Shown here: one piece after another, positions 1-9,152 of the stretch | Position numbering within the stretch: the first letter of the stretch is position 1 | How the letters are laid out: each line of letters opens with the position of its first letter | NCBI GenBank assembly: GCA_038103905.1 | Contig: JAYNZW010000006.1 | Location: forward strand, 1 to 64,000 | Reading direction: 5' to 3' | DNA length: 64,000 bases | DNA from: CABYIR01 sp038103905 | Lineage (GTDB): Bacteria > Pseudomonadota > Alphaproteobacteria > Pelagibacterales > AG-422-B15 | Position numbers and translations under genes: made by a program | Notes under the pieces: model-generated | What the model saw: the letters and a program-made list of their open reading frames with translations, nothing else | Told to the model about the DNA's origin: nothing | Database searches by the model: none

Positions 1-425
1 GTTCCATATGTTCTAGGCTTGGAATCAAAGATGGGGTAAAATTAAAAAAACCTCTTCTAGAATATTACTTAAAGGAAGACTCACTTGATGATCCTATAGT
101 TTCACGAGATCATTTGGAACTATTTGGCTGGGCAAATAAAAATGAAATAAAAAAAATTGATGCGATGAGTCTTAAAATAAATCAATGTTTAATCAGCTAT
201 TTCAAAAAAAAGGGAATAATACTAGTGGATTTTAAAATCGAATTTGGAAGATTATCTTCTAATAAACAAAAAATCGTGCTTGCGGACGAAATCAGTCCTG
301 ACTCTTGTAGACTTTGGGATATCAAGTCTAAAACAAAACTTGATAAAGATGTCTTCAGAAAAGGTATTGGAAATTTAATCGATGCATATGAAGAAGTTGC
401 CTCAAGACTAGGAATCATGCATTAA
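1..425 (+). CDS. purC: Phosphoribosylaminoimidazole-succinocarboxamide synthase (SAICAR synthase), 3' part
   Basis: Joins aspartate to CAIR in an ATP-dependent step of de novo purine synthesis. The window opens inside the gene. Reading from base 3, about 140 C-terminal residues are visible with no stop before 423, so the N-terminal ATP-binding part lies upstream of the window. The visible part carries the family motifs EYYLKEDSLDDP, then LVDFKIEFG, then LADEISPDSCRLWD, which binds substrate and metal. A start at 114 is possible by codon only and would cut through the domain. It is followed 5 bp later by purS, as in other alphaproteobacterial purC-purS-purQ-purL runs. The identification is firm; only the 5' end is missing. 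Confidence 0.95.
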   Translation, partial: SICSRLGIKDGVKLKKPLLEYYLKEDSLDDPIVSRDHLELFGWANKNEIKKIDAMSLKINQCLISYFKKKGIILVDFKIEFGRLSSNKQKIVLADEISPDSCRLWDIKSKTKLDKDVFRKGIGNLIDAYEEVASRLGIMH

Positions 426-430
426 AGGAT

Positions 431-670
431 ATGCTGGCCAAAATACATATTACTCTAAAGAAAGATGTCTTAGACCCCCAAGGAAAAGTTGTCGCCAATT
501 CATTAAACACTCTAGGATTTGATACTGTTGAAGATGTGCGTCAGGGCAAATATATTGAATTGACAATCAACGAAAATGATAAAAATACAGCAAAAAAGAA
601 ATTAAGTGAGATGTGCGAAAAATTATTAGCAAATCTTGTTATTGAAGACTATTCAGTAGAGATTGAATAA
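431..670 (+). CDS. purS: Phosphoribosylformylglycinamidine synthase subunit PurS
   Basis: Small structural subunit of the three-part FGAM synthetase, which turns FGAR and glutamine into FGAM. PurS bridges PurQ and PurL so that ammonia can pass between them. The 79-residue product has the usual family length. It shows the typical pattern of an N-terminal beta strand followed by DPQGKVVANSLNTLGF and then VRQGKYIEL. The ATG is closely preceded by AAAGGA. It sits 5 bp after purC and 6 bp before the purQ ATG, so translation of all three is probably coupled. Its presence matches the short PurL encoded downstream. Confidence 0.96.
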   Translation: MLAKIHITLKKDVLDPQGKVVANSLNTLGFDTVEDVRQGKYIELTINENDKNTAKKKLSEMCEKLLANLVIEDYSVEIE

Positions 671-676
671 TTATTG

Positions 677-1351
677 ATGAAATCAAAAGTAATTGTTTTC
701 CCAGGTTCAAATTGTGACAGAGACGTTGCAGTAGCAATAAAAAATTTATCAGGAGTAGAACCACAAATGGTCTGGCATAAAGAGACTACTCTTGATGGAG
801 CAGACCTAATAGTTGTGCCTGGTGGATTTTCTTATGGAGACTATCTAAGATGTGGAGCAATTGCATCGACTTCTCCAATTATCAACGAAGTAATAAAAAA
901 AGCTAATGAAGGTGTGCCAGTAATAGGAATATGTAATGGCTTTCAAATTCTTATTGAAACGTCCTTATTGGATGGAGCATTAATTAGGAACAGCTCTCTA
1001 AGTTTTATTTGCAAGGATGTATATATAAAATCTGAAAATCAATCTTCCATATTTACAAAGAAAACAAAAATAGCAAAAATGCCTATTGCTCATAATGAAG
1101 GCAATTATTTTGCTTCGGCCGAGACACTAAAAAAAATCATTGATAATGATCAAATTGCTTTTAAATATTGCAATGATCAAGGGGAAGTTAACTCTGTCTC
1201 TAATCCGAATGGTTCAATAAATAACATTGCTGGTATATTAAATGATAAAAAAAATGTACTGGGCTTAATGCCTCACCCAGAAAGAGCTGCCGAAAAGGCA
1301 CTGGGATGCGATGACGGCAAACATATATTTGAAAGTGTGCTTTCTATATGA
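677..1351 (+). CDS. purQ: Phosphoribosylformylglycinamidine synthase subunit PurQ (glutaminase)
   Basis: Class I glutamine amidotransferase subunit that releases ammonia from glutamine for FGAM synthesis. The nucleophilic cysteine lies in GICNGFQIL near residue 87, and the catalytic His and Glu in MPHPERAAE near the C-terminus. VVPGGFSYGDYLRCGA forms the oxyanion region. I prefer the ATG at 677, giving 224 aa; a TTG one codon upstream (674) is also open. The stop overlaps the purL start as ATGA, which implies translational coupling. The length is typical of a stand-alone PurQ. Confidence 0.96.
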   Translation: MKSKVIVFPGSNCDRDVAVAIKNLSGVEPQMVWHKETTLDGADLIVVPGGFSYGDYLRCGAIASTSPIINEVIKKANEGVPVIGICNGFQILIETSLLDGALIRNSSLSFICKDVYIKSENQSSIFTKKTKIAKMPIAHNEGNYFASAETLKKIIDNDQIAFKYCNDQGEVNSVSNPNGSINNIAGILNDKKNVLGLMPHPERAAEKALGCDDGKHIFESVLSI

Positions 1352-3552
1352 CTATAGAAACTTGGAAACATAAAATTGAGCAATCACTTGTTGAAAATCA
1401 TGGCTTAAAACATGATGAGTTTGATAAAATTGTTGAAGGTTTAGGCAGAGAGCCAAATCTGACAGAGCTTGGCATTTTCTCTGCAATGTGGAATGAACAT
1501 TGCTCATATAAATCATCAAAGTATTGGTTAAAAAAGCTTCCAACAACTGGGAAACGTGTCATTCAAGGTCCTGGGGAGAATGCCGGAGTAATTGATATTG
1601 ACGATGGAGATGTTGCAGTTTTTAAAATGGAAAGTCACAATCATCCATCTTTTATTGAGCCTTATCAAGGCGCCGCAACTGGTGTTGGAGGAATTCTAAG
1701 AGATGTATTTACAATGGGCGCTAGACCTGTGGCTAATTTAAATGCTCTAAGATTTGGAGATACATCTCATCCAAAAACAAGACACCTGTTATCCGGTGTC
1801 GTGGAAGGCATAGGTGGCTATGGAAATTGTATTGGTATTCCAACTGTTGGTGGAGAGGTAAATTTTCATCCTTCTTACAATGGAAATATCTTAGTTAATG
1901 CCATGACTGTTGGCATTGCAAAAAAAGATAAGATTTTTTATTCGGCTGCTGCCGGCATTGGCAATCCAGTTGTTTATGTTGGGTCGAAAACTGGTAGGGA
2001 TGGTATTCACGGTGCTACCATGGCCTCTGCAGAATTTGACGATGACTCTGAAGATAAAAAACCAACTGTTCAAGTAGGCGATCCCTTTACAGAAAAATTA
2101 TTATTGGAAGCTTGTCTTGAGCTCATGAAGGAAGATGCAATTATTGCAATACAAGATATGGGGGCTGCAGGCTTAACATCATCATCAATTGAAATGGCTT
2201 CAAAAGGAAATGTGGGCCTTGATATCGATTTAACAAAAGTTCCAATGCGCGCGCAGAACATGACCGCCTATGAATTGATGCTTTCTGAAAGTCAGGAACG
2301 AATGCTAATGGTAATAGATCCAACTAAAGAGAGTCTTGCAAGAAACATATTTAGAAAATGGGATCTTGAGTTTGAAATTATTGGAGAGGTCACTGATACT
2401 AAAAACTTAGTATTAAGAATGCATGGTAAAGAAGAGGCTTGTATTCCAATTAATATTTTAGTTGAGGATGCTCCTGAATACCAAAGAGATTATACTATAA
2501 GAGAGACGTCAAAAAAAATTGAGATAATTCAGGATGAATTTGATCAAAAAACAATAATACCTGATTTAATCAAAATGATCAGTCATCCAAATTTATGCAG
2601 CCGTCAATGGATCTGGGAACAGTATGATCATATGGTTATGGCCGATACTATCGTAAGACCTGGGTCCGATGCAGCAGTTGTAAGAGTACATGGAACCAAT
2701 AAAGGAATTGCTATAAGCACTGATTGTTCTCCTGTTTATTGTAAACACAATTCATTTGAGGGTGGTAAGCATGCAATAGTTGAAACATGGAGAAATATCA
2801 TTGCATCTGGTGCATTGCCAATAGCTGTAACAGATTGTATGAATTTTGGAAATCCAGAAAAGCCAGAGATAATGGGAGAATTTGTAGAATGTATTAGAGG
2901 GATGACGGAGTCATGCAGTTACTTGGATTACCCTGTAATTTCAGGCAATGTTTCGCTTTATAATGAAACAAATGGTGTTGGGATTTATCCAACGCCTGCA
3001 ATTGGAGGCGTTGGGCTCATAAAAGATTTATCTAAGACAATGACAATTGGCTTAAAGAATGAAGGCAATATTATTTGTGTCATTGGTGAAACAAGTGGGC
3101 ACTTAAATATGTCTCAATATTTATCAATCATAAAAAATAAAGAAGAAGGCTGTGTTCCAGAAATTAACTTAGAAATTGAAAAGAAAAATGGGATGTTTGT
3201 TCTAGATTGTGTTGAAGAACATCTAACTGAATCTGTTCATGATATAGGCGAAGGTGGGTTATTAATAGCAATGTCTGAAATGTGCATGGCTGGCAACCTT
3301 GGAGTACAGATTGAAGTAAAAAAAGAATTTCTCCATGCATATCTATTTGGTGAAGACCAAGGCCGTTATTTAATCGAAGTAAGTGAAAAAAATTATGAAA
3401 AAGTAATTACTCTCGCAAAAGATAATTCAATTCATATTGAAAAGCTTGGTTTTGTAGGAGGAACTGATTTAAAAATCGATCATTTAAATACAGTATCAAT
3501 TGCTGAATTATTAGAAAAAAATTCAGAATTTTTTAAGAAATATGCGGGGTGA
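1348..3552 (+). CDS. purL: Phosphoribosylformylglycinamidine synthase subunit PurL (small type)
   Basis: ATP-dependent synthetase subunit of FGAM synthetase. At 734 aa it is the short form that needs PurS and PurQ, not the roughly 1300-aa fused enzyme of gammaproteobacteria. HNHPSFIEPYQGAATGVGG near residues 98-116 is the PurM/PurL-family signature, and a second AIR-synthase-like half follows from about residue 430 (PGSDAAVVRV, then SGNVSLYNET). It overlaps purQ by 4 bp, and its own TGA overlaps the GTG start of the DoxX gene. All motifs are intact. Confidence 0.97.
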   Translation: MTIETWKHKIEQSLVENHGLKHDEFDKIVEGLGREPNLTELGIFSAMWNEHCSYKSSKYWLKKLPTTGKRVIQGPGENAGVIDIDDGDVAVFKMESHNHPSFIEPYQGAATGVGGILRDVFTMGARPVANLNALRFGDTSHPKTRHLLSGVVEGIGGYGNCIGIPTVGGEVNFHPSYNGNILVNAMTVGIAKKDKIFYSAAAGIGNPVVYVGSKTGRDGIHGATMASAEFDDDSEDKKPTVQVGDPFTEKLLLEACLELMKEDAIIAIQDMGAAGLTSSSIEMASKGNVGLDIDLTKVPMRAQNMTAYELMLSESQERMLMVIDPTKESLARNIFRKWDLEFEIIGEVTDTKNLVLRMHGKEEACIPINILVEDAPEYQRDYTIRETSKKIEIIQDEFDQKTIIPDLIKMISHPNLCSRQWIWEQYDHMVMADTIVRPGSDAAVVRVHGTNKGIAISTDCSPVYCKHNSFEGGKHAIVETWRNIIASGALPIAVTDCMNFGNPEKPEIMGEFVECIRGMTESCSYLDYPVISGNVSLYNETNGVGIYPTPAIGGVGLIKDLSKTMTIGLKNEGNIICVIGETSGHLNMSQYLSIIKNKEEGCVPEINLEIEKKNGMFVLDCVEEHLTESVHDIGEGGLLIAMSEMCMAGNLGVQIEVKKEFLHAYLFGEDQGRYLIEVSEKNYEKVITLAKDNSIHIEKLGFVGGTDLKIDHLNTVSIAELLEKNSEFFKKYAG

Positions 3553-3950
3553 GTAAAATCAGTGACATCAACTTACTTATTGGTCGAGTAGTAATAGGTA
3601 CATATTTTTTACTTCCTGGAGCTATTTCGAAAATATTTAATTTTCAATTTACATTTAATTATATGCTTGATCATGAGGTTCCCATGACTAGCGTTGCACT
3701 TATTCTTACTATAGCTATTCAGTTTATTTGCTCAATTTCAATTATCTTAGGATGGCACTCTAAAGTTTCAGCATTTATTCTTGCCATACTAACAATTATT
3801 ATAAATTATTATATGCATGATTTTTGGGATATGCCTGCTGGGCTACAACAAGAACATGAGCTACAAAACTTTATAAAAAATATTGGGATCATTGCTGGCC
3901 TGCTAATTTTATCTGCAGCTCACCCAGGTAAATATAGTATTAAAAATTAA
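3549..3950 (+). CDS. DoxX family integral membrane protein
   Basis: Small 133-residue protein with about four predicted membrane helices. The N-terminal stretch LLIGRVVIGTYFLLPGA followed by KIFNF resembles DoxX/SURF4-type proteins, where a conserved Arg sits in the first helix. Members have been linked to redox or thiosulfate functions, but most are uncharacterised and no specific role can be read here. It starts with GTG, overlapping the purL stop by 4 bp, so it is probably carried on the pur transcript without sharing its pathway. It ends directly against a convergent PsiE-like gene. Confidence 0.75.
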   Translation: MSKISDINLLIGRVVIGTYFLLPGAISKIFNFQFTFNYMLDHEVPMTSVALILTIAIQFICSISIILGWHSKVSAFILAILTIIINYYMHDFWDMPAGLQQEHELQNFIKNIGIIAGLLILSAAHPGKYSIKN

Positions 3951-4325
3951 TTAATCTTCTAAGCCGTCAGAAAATATCTTTAGTTTCCTCATTCTTAATA
4001 CAAAGATAGATATTGCAATTAGCAAAATTGCTCCACCTTCGTAGAGAAGGTAGCTCGGATCACCAGATTTACCTTGCAAAATAATAAAACGAGCAAGTGC
4101 AGTAATTGCAATAAATAATGGAATACTTATTCTAATTCGATCCAAGGTCCAATATTCTCGTGCCATCTGGATAACCTCAAGATAGATAAATAAAAGTAAA
4201 AGGTCTGCTAAAGTAATTGTCATTGCCAAATACATGGATTGGAATTCTTTAACAATTGAAAAAACAGTTGCTATAAGAATTGCTACAACCATTACTTTTT
4301 CAAGGTATTTAATATTTTGAATCAC
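3951..4325 (-). CDS. PsiE-like (phosphate-starvation-inducible family) membrane protein
   Basis: A 124-residue protein with four hydrophobic helices and a short charged C-terminal tail. The pattern LADLLLLFIYLEVIQMAREYW, with its acidic residues inside a helix, followed by ISIPLFIAITALARFIIL, matches the PsiE domain. In E. coli psiE responds to phosphate starvation, but its biochemical role is not settled and no Pho box was identified here. It is convergent with the DoxX gene with no bases between them, and divergent from bolA across about 118 bp of AT-rich sequence. Confidence 0.7.
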   Translation of the reverse strand: MIQNIKYLEKVMVVAILIATVFSIVKEFQSMYLAMTITLADLLLLFIYLEVIQMAREYWTLDRIRISIPLFIAITALARFIILQGKSGDPSYLLYEGGAILLIAISIFVLRMRKLKIFSDGLED

Positions 4326-4443
4326 TATTCTTATATTATAAGAGATAATTTTCTATGCAATAAAGATTAATTCCATAAAACCTCTATTTTTATAACTTAT
4401 AATGTTGAAATCTTTGGCAGAATGATTAATTGTTATTTCTATT

Positions 4444-4680
4444 ATGCCAATGGAACAGAAAGAAATTGAAAGTTTAATTAAAGTTTCAATACCAGATGCA
4501 GAAGTAACAATTACTGACCTTGCAGGAGATAATAATCATTTTTCTGCTCACATTACTTCTTCTTTATTTGATGGAAAAACAAGAATTCAACAACATAAAA
4601 TGGTATACGATGCTTTAGAAGGAAGAATGGGTGGTATTCTTCACGCGCTCTCTCTTAAAACTACAGTAAAAAAGGATTAA
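4444..4680 (+). CDS. bolA: BolA family protein
   Basis: BolA-type partner of monothiol glutaredoxins. Such pairs bind a [2Fe-2S] cluster and act in iron-sulfur trafficking or iron sensing. The 78-residue product has the BolA fold signature: an N-terminal helix, a loop with DNNHFSAHI, then KTRIQQHKMVYDALEGRMG leading to a conserved HAL. The gene directly downstream, three bases on, encodes a CGFS glutaredoxin, an arrangement common in alphaproteobacteria that supports a joint function. The paralogue type (BolA-like IbaG versus BolA) is not resolved. Confidence 0.92.
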   Translation: MPMEQKEIESLIKVSIPDAEVTITDLAGDNNHFSAHITSSLFDGKTRIQQHKMVYDALEGRMGGILHALSLKTTVKKD

Positions 4681-4683
4681 ATT

Positions 4684-5022
4684 ATGAATGACCATGTATC
4701 TGAAAGTATACAATCTACGATAGACAGCAATGATGTTGTTTTATTCATGAAAGGAAGTAAAGAGATGCCACAATGTGGTTTTTCAAACGCAGTAGTAAAT
4801 GCACTATCCTATTTAGACGTTAAATTTGCAGATGTTGATGTCCTTCAAAACGAAGAAATTCGTGAAGGTATTAAAGTATTTAGTGATTGGCCGACAATAC
4901 CTCAGCTATATGTAAAAGGTGAGTTTATTGGAGGCTGTGACATTGTAAAAGAAATGTTTGAGACTGGAGAATTATCTCAATTATTCACTGAAAAACAAAT
5001 TGCTCACACAAAAAAAGATTAG
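4684..5022 (+). CDS. grxD: Monothiol glutaredoxin, Grx4 (CGFS) family
   Basis: Grx4-type protein that carries a [2Fe-2S] cluster with glutathione and hands it to target proteins. CGFS lies at residues 31-34 after the KEMPQ loop. The cis-Pro segment WPTIPQLYVKGEFIGGCDI is complete and forms the glutathione-binding face. At 112 aa it is a single-domain member. It is the second gene of a bolA-grxD unit with a 3-bp gap. Its stop codon overlaps the stop of the convergent DUF2817 gene by 4 bp. Confidence 0.95.
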   Translation: MNDHVSESIQSTIDSNDVVLFMKGSKEMPQCGFSNAVVNALSYLDVKFADVDVLQNEEIREGIKVFSDWPTIPQLYVKGEFIGGCDIVKEMFETGELSQLFTEKQIAHTKKD

Positions 5023-6131
5023 GACTTTATCAAATACGATCTTGTATCATTAAAAACTTTTAGACCTCGATCAATAATTTTGGACTGCCATATTTGATCA
5101 TCAGGATTAAAAGTTCGCATCAACTTAATTCTTGACCAATGCTTTAGTAAATCTTCATCTCCTTTGAGTGAGCTATTTTGTGTCCACATATTTTCAGCTC
5201 TCAGATTTTTGAATACTGTTGTTGGAGGAAAGGTTCCAAACTCCTGAGTTACATATATCCATTTTATATCAGAAAAATAATTTGTTATCCCACTATGGAG
5301 ATCACCTTTGATTTTATACCCAATTCCTTTATCTGGATCTAAAGGTGCAACATGATCTTGATAAATATTCTTCAAAACATCGTAGTCTTCTTTATTTATT
5401 GTATCTGGAATTAAAATTGTATCATATCCAGAAGGTCCTAGCCCAGTATGAAGGTCAACTGCGACTGCTTCTTTTACTTGAGTGATATTATTTTTTAACC
5501 AATTCATTAATAATGCAGGTCCTTTCTGCATCTCTTTTCCTCCAAACTGAATACTGTCAGATCTTAGGTATTGGCCTTGAGCAATCCATTGTTTTAAGTT
5601 TCTAAATCCATATTTTAAAAGATAAAAAGCTCCTTTGAGATAGAAAGAAAAATCATATTTATTTGGAGTTTTTGCTGGATTTAAAAAATTATTAATTCTT
5701 TCATAACCATCTGGTTCACCCTTGAATTCTGATTGATTATTCAGAAAATTACGATTGAGATCGACATTATTTTCATTTACTCTCCGAAGCCATGCCATGC
5801 CATATGGATTAATAATATGAATAAATATTATACAATGTGTATCAAAAGGTTTTTCATTGCTGATGAGGTCTAAAACTGACAACTGTATTGCTGAGCCAGC
5901 AAAACCTTCTACTCCATGAATTCCTGAAGAATATAGGAATAATTTTTCCGAAGTAATTGGTCCAATAATAGCAATATCAATTATTAGCTCTTCTGAAAAT
6001 GGTCCATAACTCTCTAGATTTAATTGTTCATGTATAACATTATGACCAAGATTTTTTAATTTAGATAATTGATTCCTGAAACGGGATGAAGCTTCTTTAT
6101 AATTTTCTGAAAACCAATGCGACGGACTCAT
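5019..6131 (-). CDS. DUF2817 family protein (M14-like zinc carboxypeptidase fold)
   Basis: A 370-residue protein of the DUF2817 group, related to M14 metallocarboxypeptidases. Likely zinc and catalytic elements are SGIHGVEGF near residue 69 (His and Glu), VDLNRNFL near residue 123, DLHTGLGPSG near residue 226 and TQEFGTF near residue 290. No signal peptide is visible, so a cytoplasmic peptidase or amidase is likely; the substrate is unknown. It lies 12 bp after rpsD on the same strand and may be co-transcribed with it. The fold assignment is solid, the function is not. Confidence 0.8.
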   Translation of the reverse strand: MSPSHWFSENYKEASSRFRNQLSKLKNLGHNVIHEQLNLESYGPFSEELIIDIAIIGPITSEKLFLYSSGIHGVEGFAGSAIQLSVLDLISNEKPFDTHCIIFIHIINPYGMAWLRRVNENNVDLNRNFLNNQSEFKGEPDGYERINNFLNPAKTPNKYDFSFYLKGAFYLLKYGFRNLKQWIAQGQYLRSDSIQFGGKEMQKGPALLMNWLKNNITQVKEAVAVDLHTGLGPSGYDTILIPDTINKEDYDVLKNIYQDHVAPLDPDKGIGYKIKGDLHSGITNYFSDIKWIYVTQEFGTFPPTTVFKNLRAENMWTQNSSLKGDEDLLKHWSRIKLMRTFNPDDQIWQSKIIDRGLKVFNDTRSYLIKS

Positions 6132-6143
6132 TGGTTCTAGTGA

Positions 6144-6761
6144 TTACCTTGAGTAATACTCGATTACTAAATTAGGTTGCATTTCAGCAGCATAAGGCAC
6201 TTCAGCAAATTGAGGAACTCTTACAAATGTTGATGATAGTTTTTTTTCATCAAGAGTAATATATCCTGGTATATCACGCTCTTGATTTTTTTGAGCCTCA
6301 ATAACAACTGCCAAAGCTTTTGACTTATCTTTAACTTCTACGACGTCACCCTCATTTAAAAGATAGCTTGCTATATTAACTCTTTTTCCATTCACTTTGA
6401 CATGGCCATGATTAATAAATTGTCTAGCAGCAAAAACTGTTTGAACAAACTTAGATCTGTACACAACTGTATCTAAGCGCCTTTCTAAAAGACCAATCAA
6501 ATTTTCTCCAGAGTCTCCTTTTTGTCTTAAGGCTTCGTGGTAACAGTTACGAAACTGTCTTTCATTTAGATTTCCGTAATAACCTTTTAGCATCTGCTTT
6601 GCATGAAGCTGCACTCCATAGTCAGATAGTTTTCCAGCATGTTTTTGTCCATGTTGGCCAGGTCTATATTTTCGAAGGTTAAAAGGACTCTTTGGACGGC
6701 CCCATAAGTTAACGCTTAACCTGCGATCAATTTTGTGTTTTTGTGTTATACGTTTCGACAT
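6144..6761 (-). CDS. rpsD: 30S ribosomal protein S4
   Basis: Primary 16S rRNA-binding protein of the small subunit, needed for assembly and decoding fidelity. The 205-aa length is standard. The N-terminal segment with KIDRRLSVNLWGRPKSPF is followed by an S4 RNA-binding domain around residues 93-155 (RLDTVVYRSKF, ARQFINHGHVKVNGKRV). The N-terminal zinc cysteines of some S4 proteins are absent, so this is the zinc-free type. As usual in alphaproteobacteria it stands alone, outside the alpha operon, and has its own promoter at 6776-6803. Confidence 0.98.
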   Translation of the reverse strand: MSKRITQKHKIDRRLSVNLWGRPKSPFNLRKYRPGQHGQKHAGKLSDYGVQLHAKQMLKGYYGNLNERQFRNCYHEALRQKGDSGENLIGLLERRLDTVVYRSKFVQTVFAARQFINHGHVKVNGKRVNIASYLLNEGDVVEVKDKSKALAVVIEAQKNQERDIPGYITLDEKKLSSTFVRVPQFAEVPYAAEMQPNLVIEYYSR

Positions 6762-6775
6762 AGATAATGCGAGGT

Positions 6776-6803
6776 TTTATAGTGTTTTTAACATGATTGT
6801 CAA
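6776..6803 (-). promoter_or_regulatory. Sigma-70-type promoter for rpsD
   Basis: On the minus strand TTGACA (6798-6803) is followed after 16 bp by TATAAA (6776-6781). The -10 box lies about 15 bp from the rpsD ATG, leaving a very short leader. A perfect -35 box in so AT-rich a genome and its position in the short trmJ-rpsD gap support it. The start site is inferred. Confidence 0.6.
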
Positions 6804-6812
6804 ATGGGAAAG

Positions 6813-7550
6813 CTAGATTTTTCCTGTTTTTTCATACTTAGTTAAAGCAGTAATAATGCCCCTTAAAGTCTGCACTTCCCGACCACTTAAATTAGCTCTA
6901 TGGAACAAATTCCTAATATTTTGCTTCATTTTGTCCATTTTTTCAATTGGCTCGAAGAATCCCCTCTCTTCTAACTCTAGCTCTAAATGACTAAAGAAAT
7001 TCAAGAGTTCACCATTATTAACTTCATCATCTAAATTGTTAATCGATATGTCAGTATTCTTATTCAACGATCTAAAAAATGAATAACAAAAAACTGTCAC
7101 AGCGTGAGATAGGTTTAAAGAAGAAAAATTATCATCTGTATTTATTGACACACACTTTGAAACAAGGGAAATATGTTCATTTGTTAATCCTGAAGCCTCA
7201 CCTCCAAAAACTATTCCAATTTTCTGATTTTTTGGTTTGAGATTTATTTCATCAATAAGCTTCTCGTTAGAAACTATTTCTTTGTTCATGTCTCTTCGCC
7301 TAGCTGTAAAAGCAACTGAGTAATCAATATCTGATAACGCTTCCTTTAAATCTTTATAAACTTTAGCATTTTTAATAATATTATGTGAGTCAACGGCAAC
7401 TGCATGCGCTTTTTCAGAAGGCCATTGTAATTTGGGACTTACTATTCTTAAATCCTCTATTCCGAAATTAAACATTGCTCTTGATGAAAGGCCTACATTT
7501 TCAGGAAGTTGAGTATCAACAAGGATAATCGATATATTTGACTGACTCAT
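6813..7550 (-). CDS. trmJ: TrmJ-type tRNA/rRNA methyltransferase (SPOUT superfamily)
   Basis: SPOUT-fold RNA 2'-O-methyltransferase, probably modifying the ribose of position 32 in tRNAs as TrmJ does. The knot motifs are present: VDTQLPENVGLSSRAMFNFG near the N-terminus, IGIVFGGEASGLTNEH in the middle, and LNLSHAVTVFCYSFF. A helical C-terminal extension typical of TrmJ ends in SGREVQTLRGIITAL. At 245 aa it has the TrmJ length. It sits 3 bp after cimA in a long minus-strand run. Assignment to TrmJ rather than another SpoU-like enzyme is probable. Confidence 0.85.
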   Translation of the reverse strand: MSQSNISIILVDTQLPENVGLSSRAMFNFGIEDLRIVSPKLQWPSEKAHAVAVDSHNIIKNAKVYKDLKEALSDIDYSVAFTARRRDMNKEIVSNEKLIDEINLKPKNQKIGIVFGGEASGLTNEHISLVSKCVSINTDDNFSSLNLSHAVTVFCYSFFRSLNKNTDISINNLDDEVNNGELLNFFSHLELELEERGFFEPIEKMDKMKQNIRNLFHRANLSGREVQTLRGIITALTKYEKTGKI

Positions 7551-7553
7551 GAA

Positions 7554-9152
7554 TTACTTTAACGGAGCTGTGTTTTCTTTCATCAGTTTATATTCAAAAC
7601 TGTCCAATAAAGCTCTGAAAGATGCCTCGATTATATTTTCTGAAACCCCAATTGTGAACCAACTTTTTTGATTCTTATCAGCGCATTCAATTGATACTCT
7701 TGTAATTGCATCAGTTCCAGTATTTAAAATTCTCACCTTATAATCAATTAATGATAGGTCACTTATTACTTCTGAATAACCACTAGACTCAAAATTATTT
7801 CTAAGAGCCTTATCTAAAGCATTAACTGGTCCTACTCCTGATCCAGTTCCAACAATTTCATCTGAACCTATTTTTAATTTTACTTCAGCATTCGATAGTG
7901 TCTCTCCTTCTCCTCCGGTATTTTCAACTTTGATGCTAAAATTTTGTACAGAAAAAAACTCAGGTATTTCACCTAAAACTTTTTTTACTAGTAATTCAAA
8001 TGATGCATCTGCACCATCATATGAATAACCATTGAACTCTCTTTCCTTCACACGATCTAATATTTTTTGAACAGTCTTATCATCCTCATTAAATTTTATT
8101 CCAGCAGTCTTAAGTCTTGATATAATATTCGACTTTCCTGCTTGCTCAGAAATAATAATTTGCCGAGAATTTCCTACTAACTCAGGGTTAATATGTTCAT
8201 ATGTTTTAGGGTCTTTATTTACAGCTGATACATGTAAACCGCCTTTATGAGCAAAAGCTGATGAACCAACATATGGGGCAGTTCTATTTGGAACTTTATT
8301 AAGTATTTCATCTAGTAGACGAGATAATTCAGTTAGATGAGCCAATTTAGACTTTTCAACTCCCACTTCATAATGCTTCGTATATTCATCTTTCAGCATC
8401 AAAGTTGGAAGAATTGAAATTAAATTTGCATTTCCACATCTTTCTCCAAGACCATTAATAGTTCCTTGAATCTGCCGAACACCTGCTCGAATTGCTGATA
8501 AAGTATTCGCTACAGCGTTCCCTGTATCATTATGCGCATGAATACCTAAATTTTCAGATGGTATGGTATCTTTTACAGTATTTACTATTTGCTCAATTTC
8601 ATGGGGCAGTGTTCCTCCATTTGTATCACATAAAACAATCCACCTTGCCCCCGCATCATAAGCAGACTTTAAACAAGCCAACGCATAAGCTGGATTAGAT
8701 TTAAAGCCATCAAAAAAATGCTCTGCATCAAAGTGAATTTCATTTTTCTGTGATACTAAAAATTCAACTGATTGTTTTATATTTTCTAAATTTTCTTCAT
8801 TTGACACTTCAAGGGCTACATCAACATGAAAATCCCAAGACTTGCCTACAATACAAATAGAATTTGCATTTGTATTTATAAGTCCAGCTAATCCAGGATC
8901 ATTTTCAGCACTTCGTCCAGGTCTTTTAGTCATTCCAAATGCTGTAAATTTTGCTGATTTGAAGTCTAAGTCTTTATTAAAAAACTGAGTATCAGTACTA
9001 TTTGCGCCTGGCCAGCCGCCTTCAATATAATCTACTCCAATCTCATCTAATTTATGAGCCAGCTGTATCTTTTCATCAACATTGAAATCAACGCCGTGAG
9101 TCTGAGCACCATCTCGCAAAGTGGTATCAAAAATATATATTTTTTGTTTCAT
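7554..9152 (-). CDS. cimA: (R)-citramalate synthase
   Basis: Condenses acetyl-CoA with pyruvate to citramalate, the entry to threonine-independent isoleucine synthesis. The DRE-TIM metallolyase barrel begins with FDTTLRDGAQTHGVDF, and HAHNDTGNAVANTL supplies metal-binding histidines. A LeuA-type regulatory domain follows from about residue 400. At 532 aa and with AFAHKGGLHVSAV it matches the CimA/TIGR00977 group better than LeuA or homocitrate synthase. It is 1 bp from cysS upstream and 3 bp from trmJ downstream. Confidence 0.92.
   Translation of the reverse strand: MKQKIYIFDTTLRDGAQTHGVDFNVDEKIQLAHKLDEIGVDYIEGGWPGANSTDTQFFNKDLDFKSAKFTAFGMTKRPGRSAENDPGLAGLINTNANSICIVGKSWDFHVDVALEVSNEENLENIKQSVEFLVSQKNEIHFDAEHFFDGFKSNPAYALACLKSAYDAGARWIVLCDTNGGTLPHEIEQIVNTVKDTIPSENLGIHAHNDTGNAVANTLSAIRAGVRQIQGTINGLGERCGNANLISILPTLMLKDEYTKHYEVGVEKSKLAHLTELSRLLDEILNKVPNRTAPYVGSSAFAHKGGLHVSAVNKDPKTYEHINPELVGNSRQIIISEQAGKSNIISRLKTAGIKFNEDDKTVQKILDRVKEREFNGYSYDGADASFELLVKKVLGEIPEFFSVQNFSIKVENTGGEGETLSNAEVKLKIGSDEIVGTGSGVGPVNALDKALRNNFESSGYSEVISDLSLIDYKVRILNTGTDAITRVSIECADKNQKSWFTIGVSENIIEASFRALLDSFEYKLMKENTAPLK

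Noticed and set aside
114..425. A separate 103-aa gene starting at ATG-like codon 114
   Set aside because: It is the in-frame C-terminal part of purC, whose coding sequence continues upstream to the window edge without a stop.
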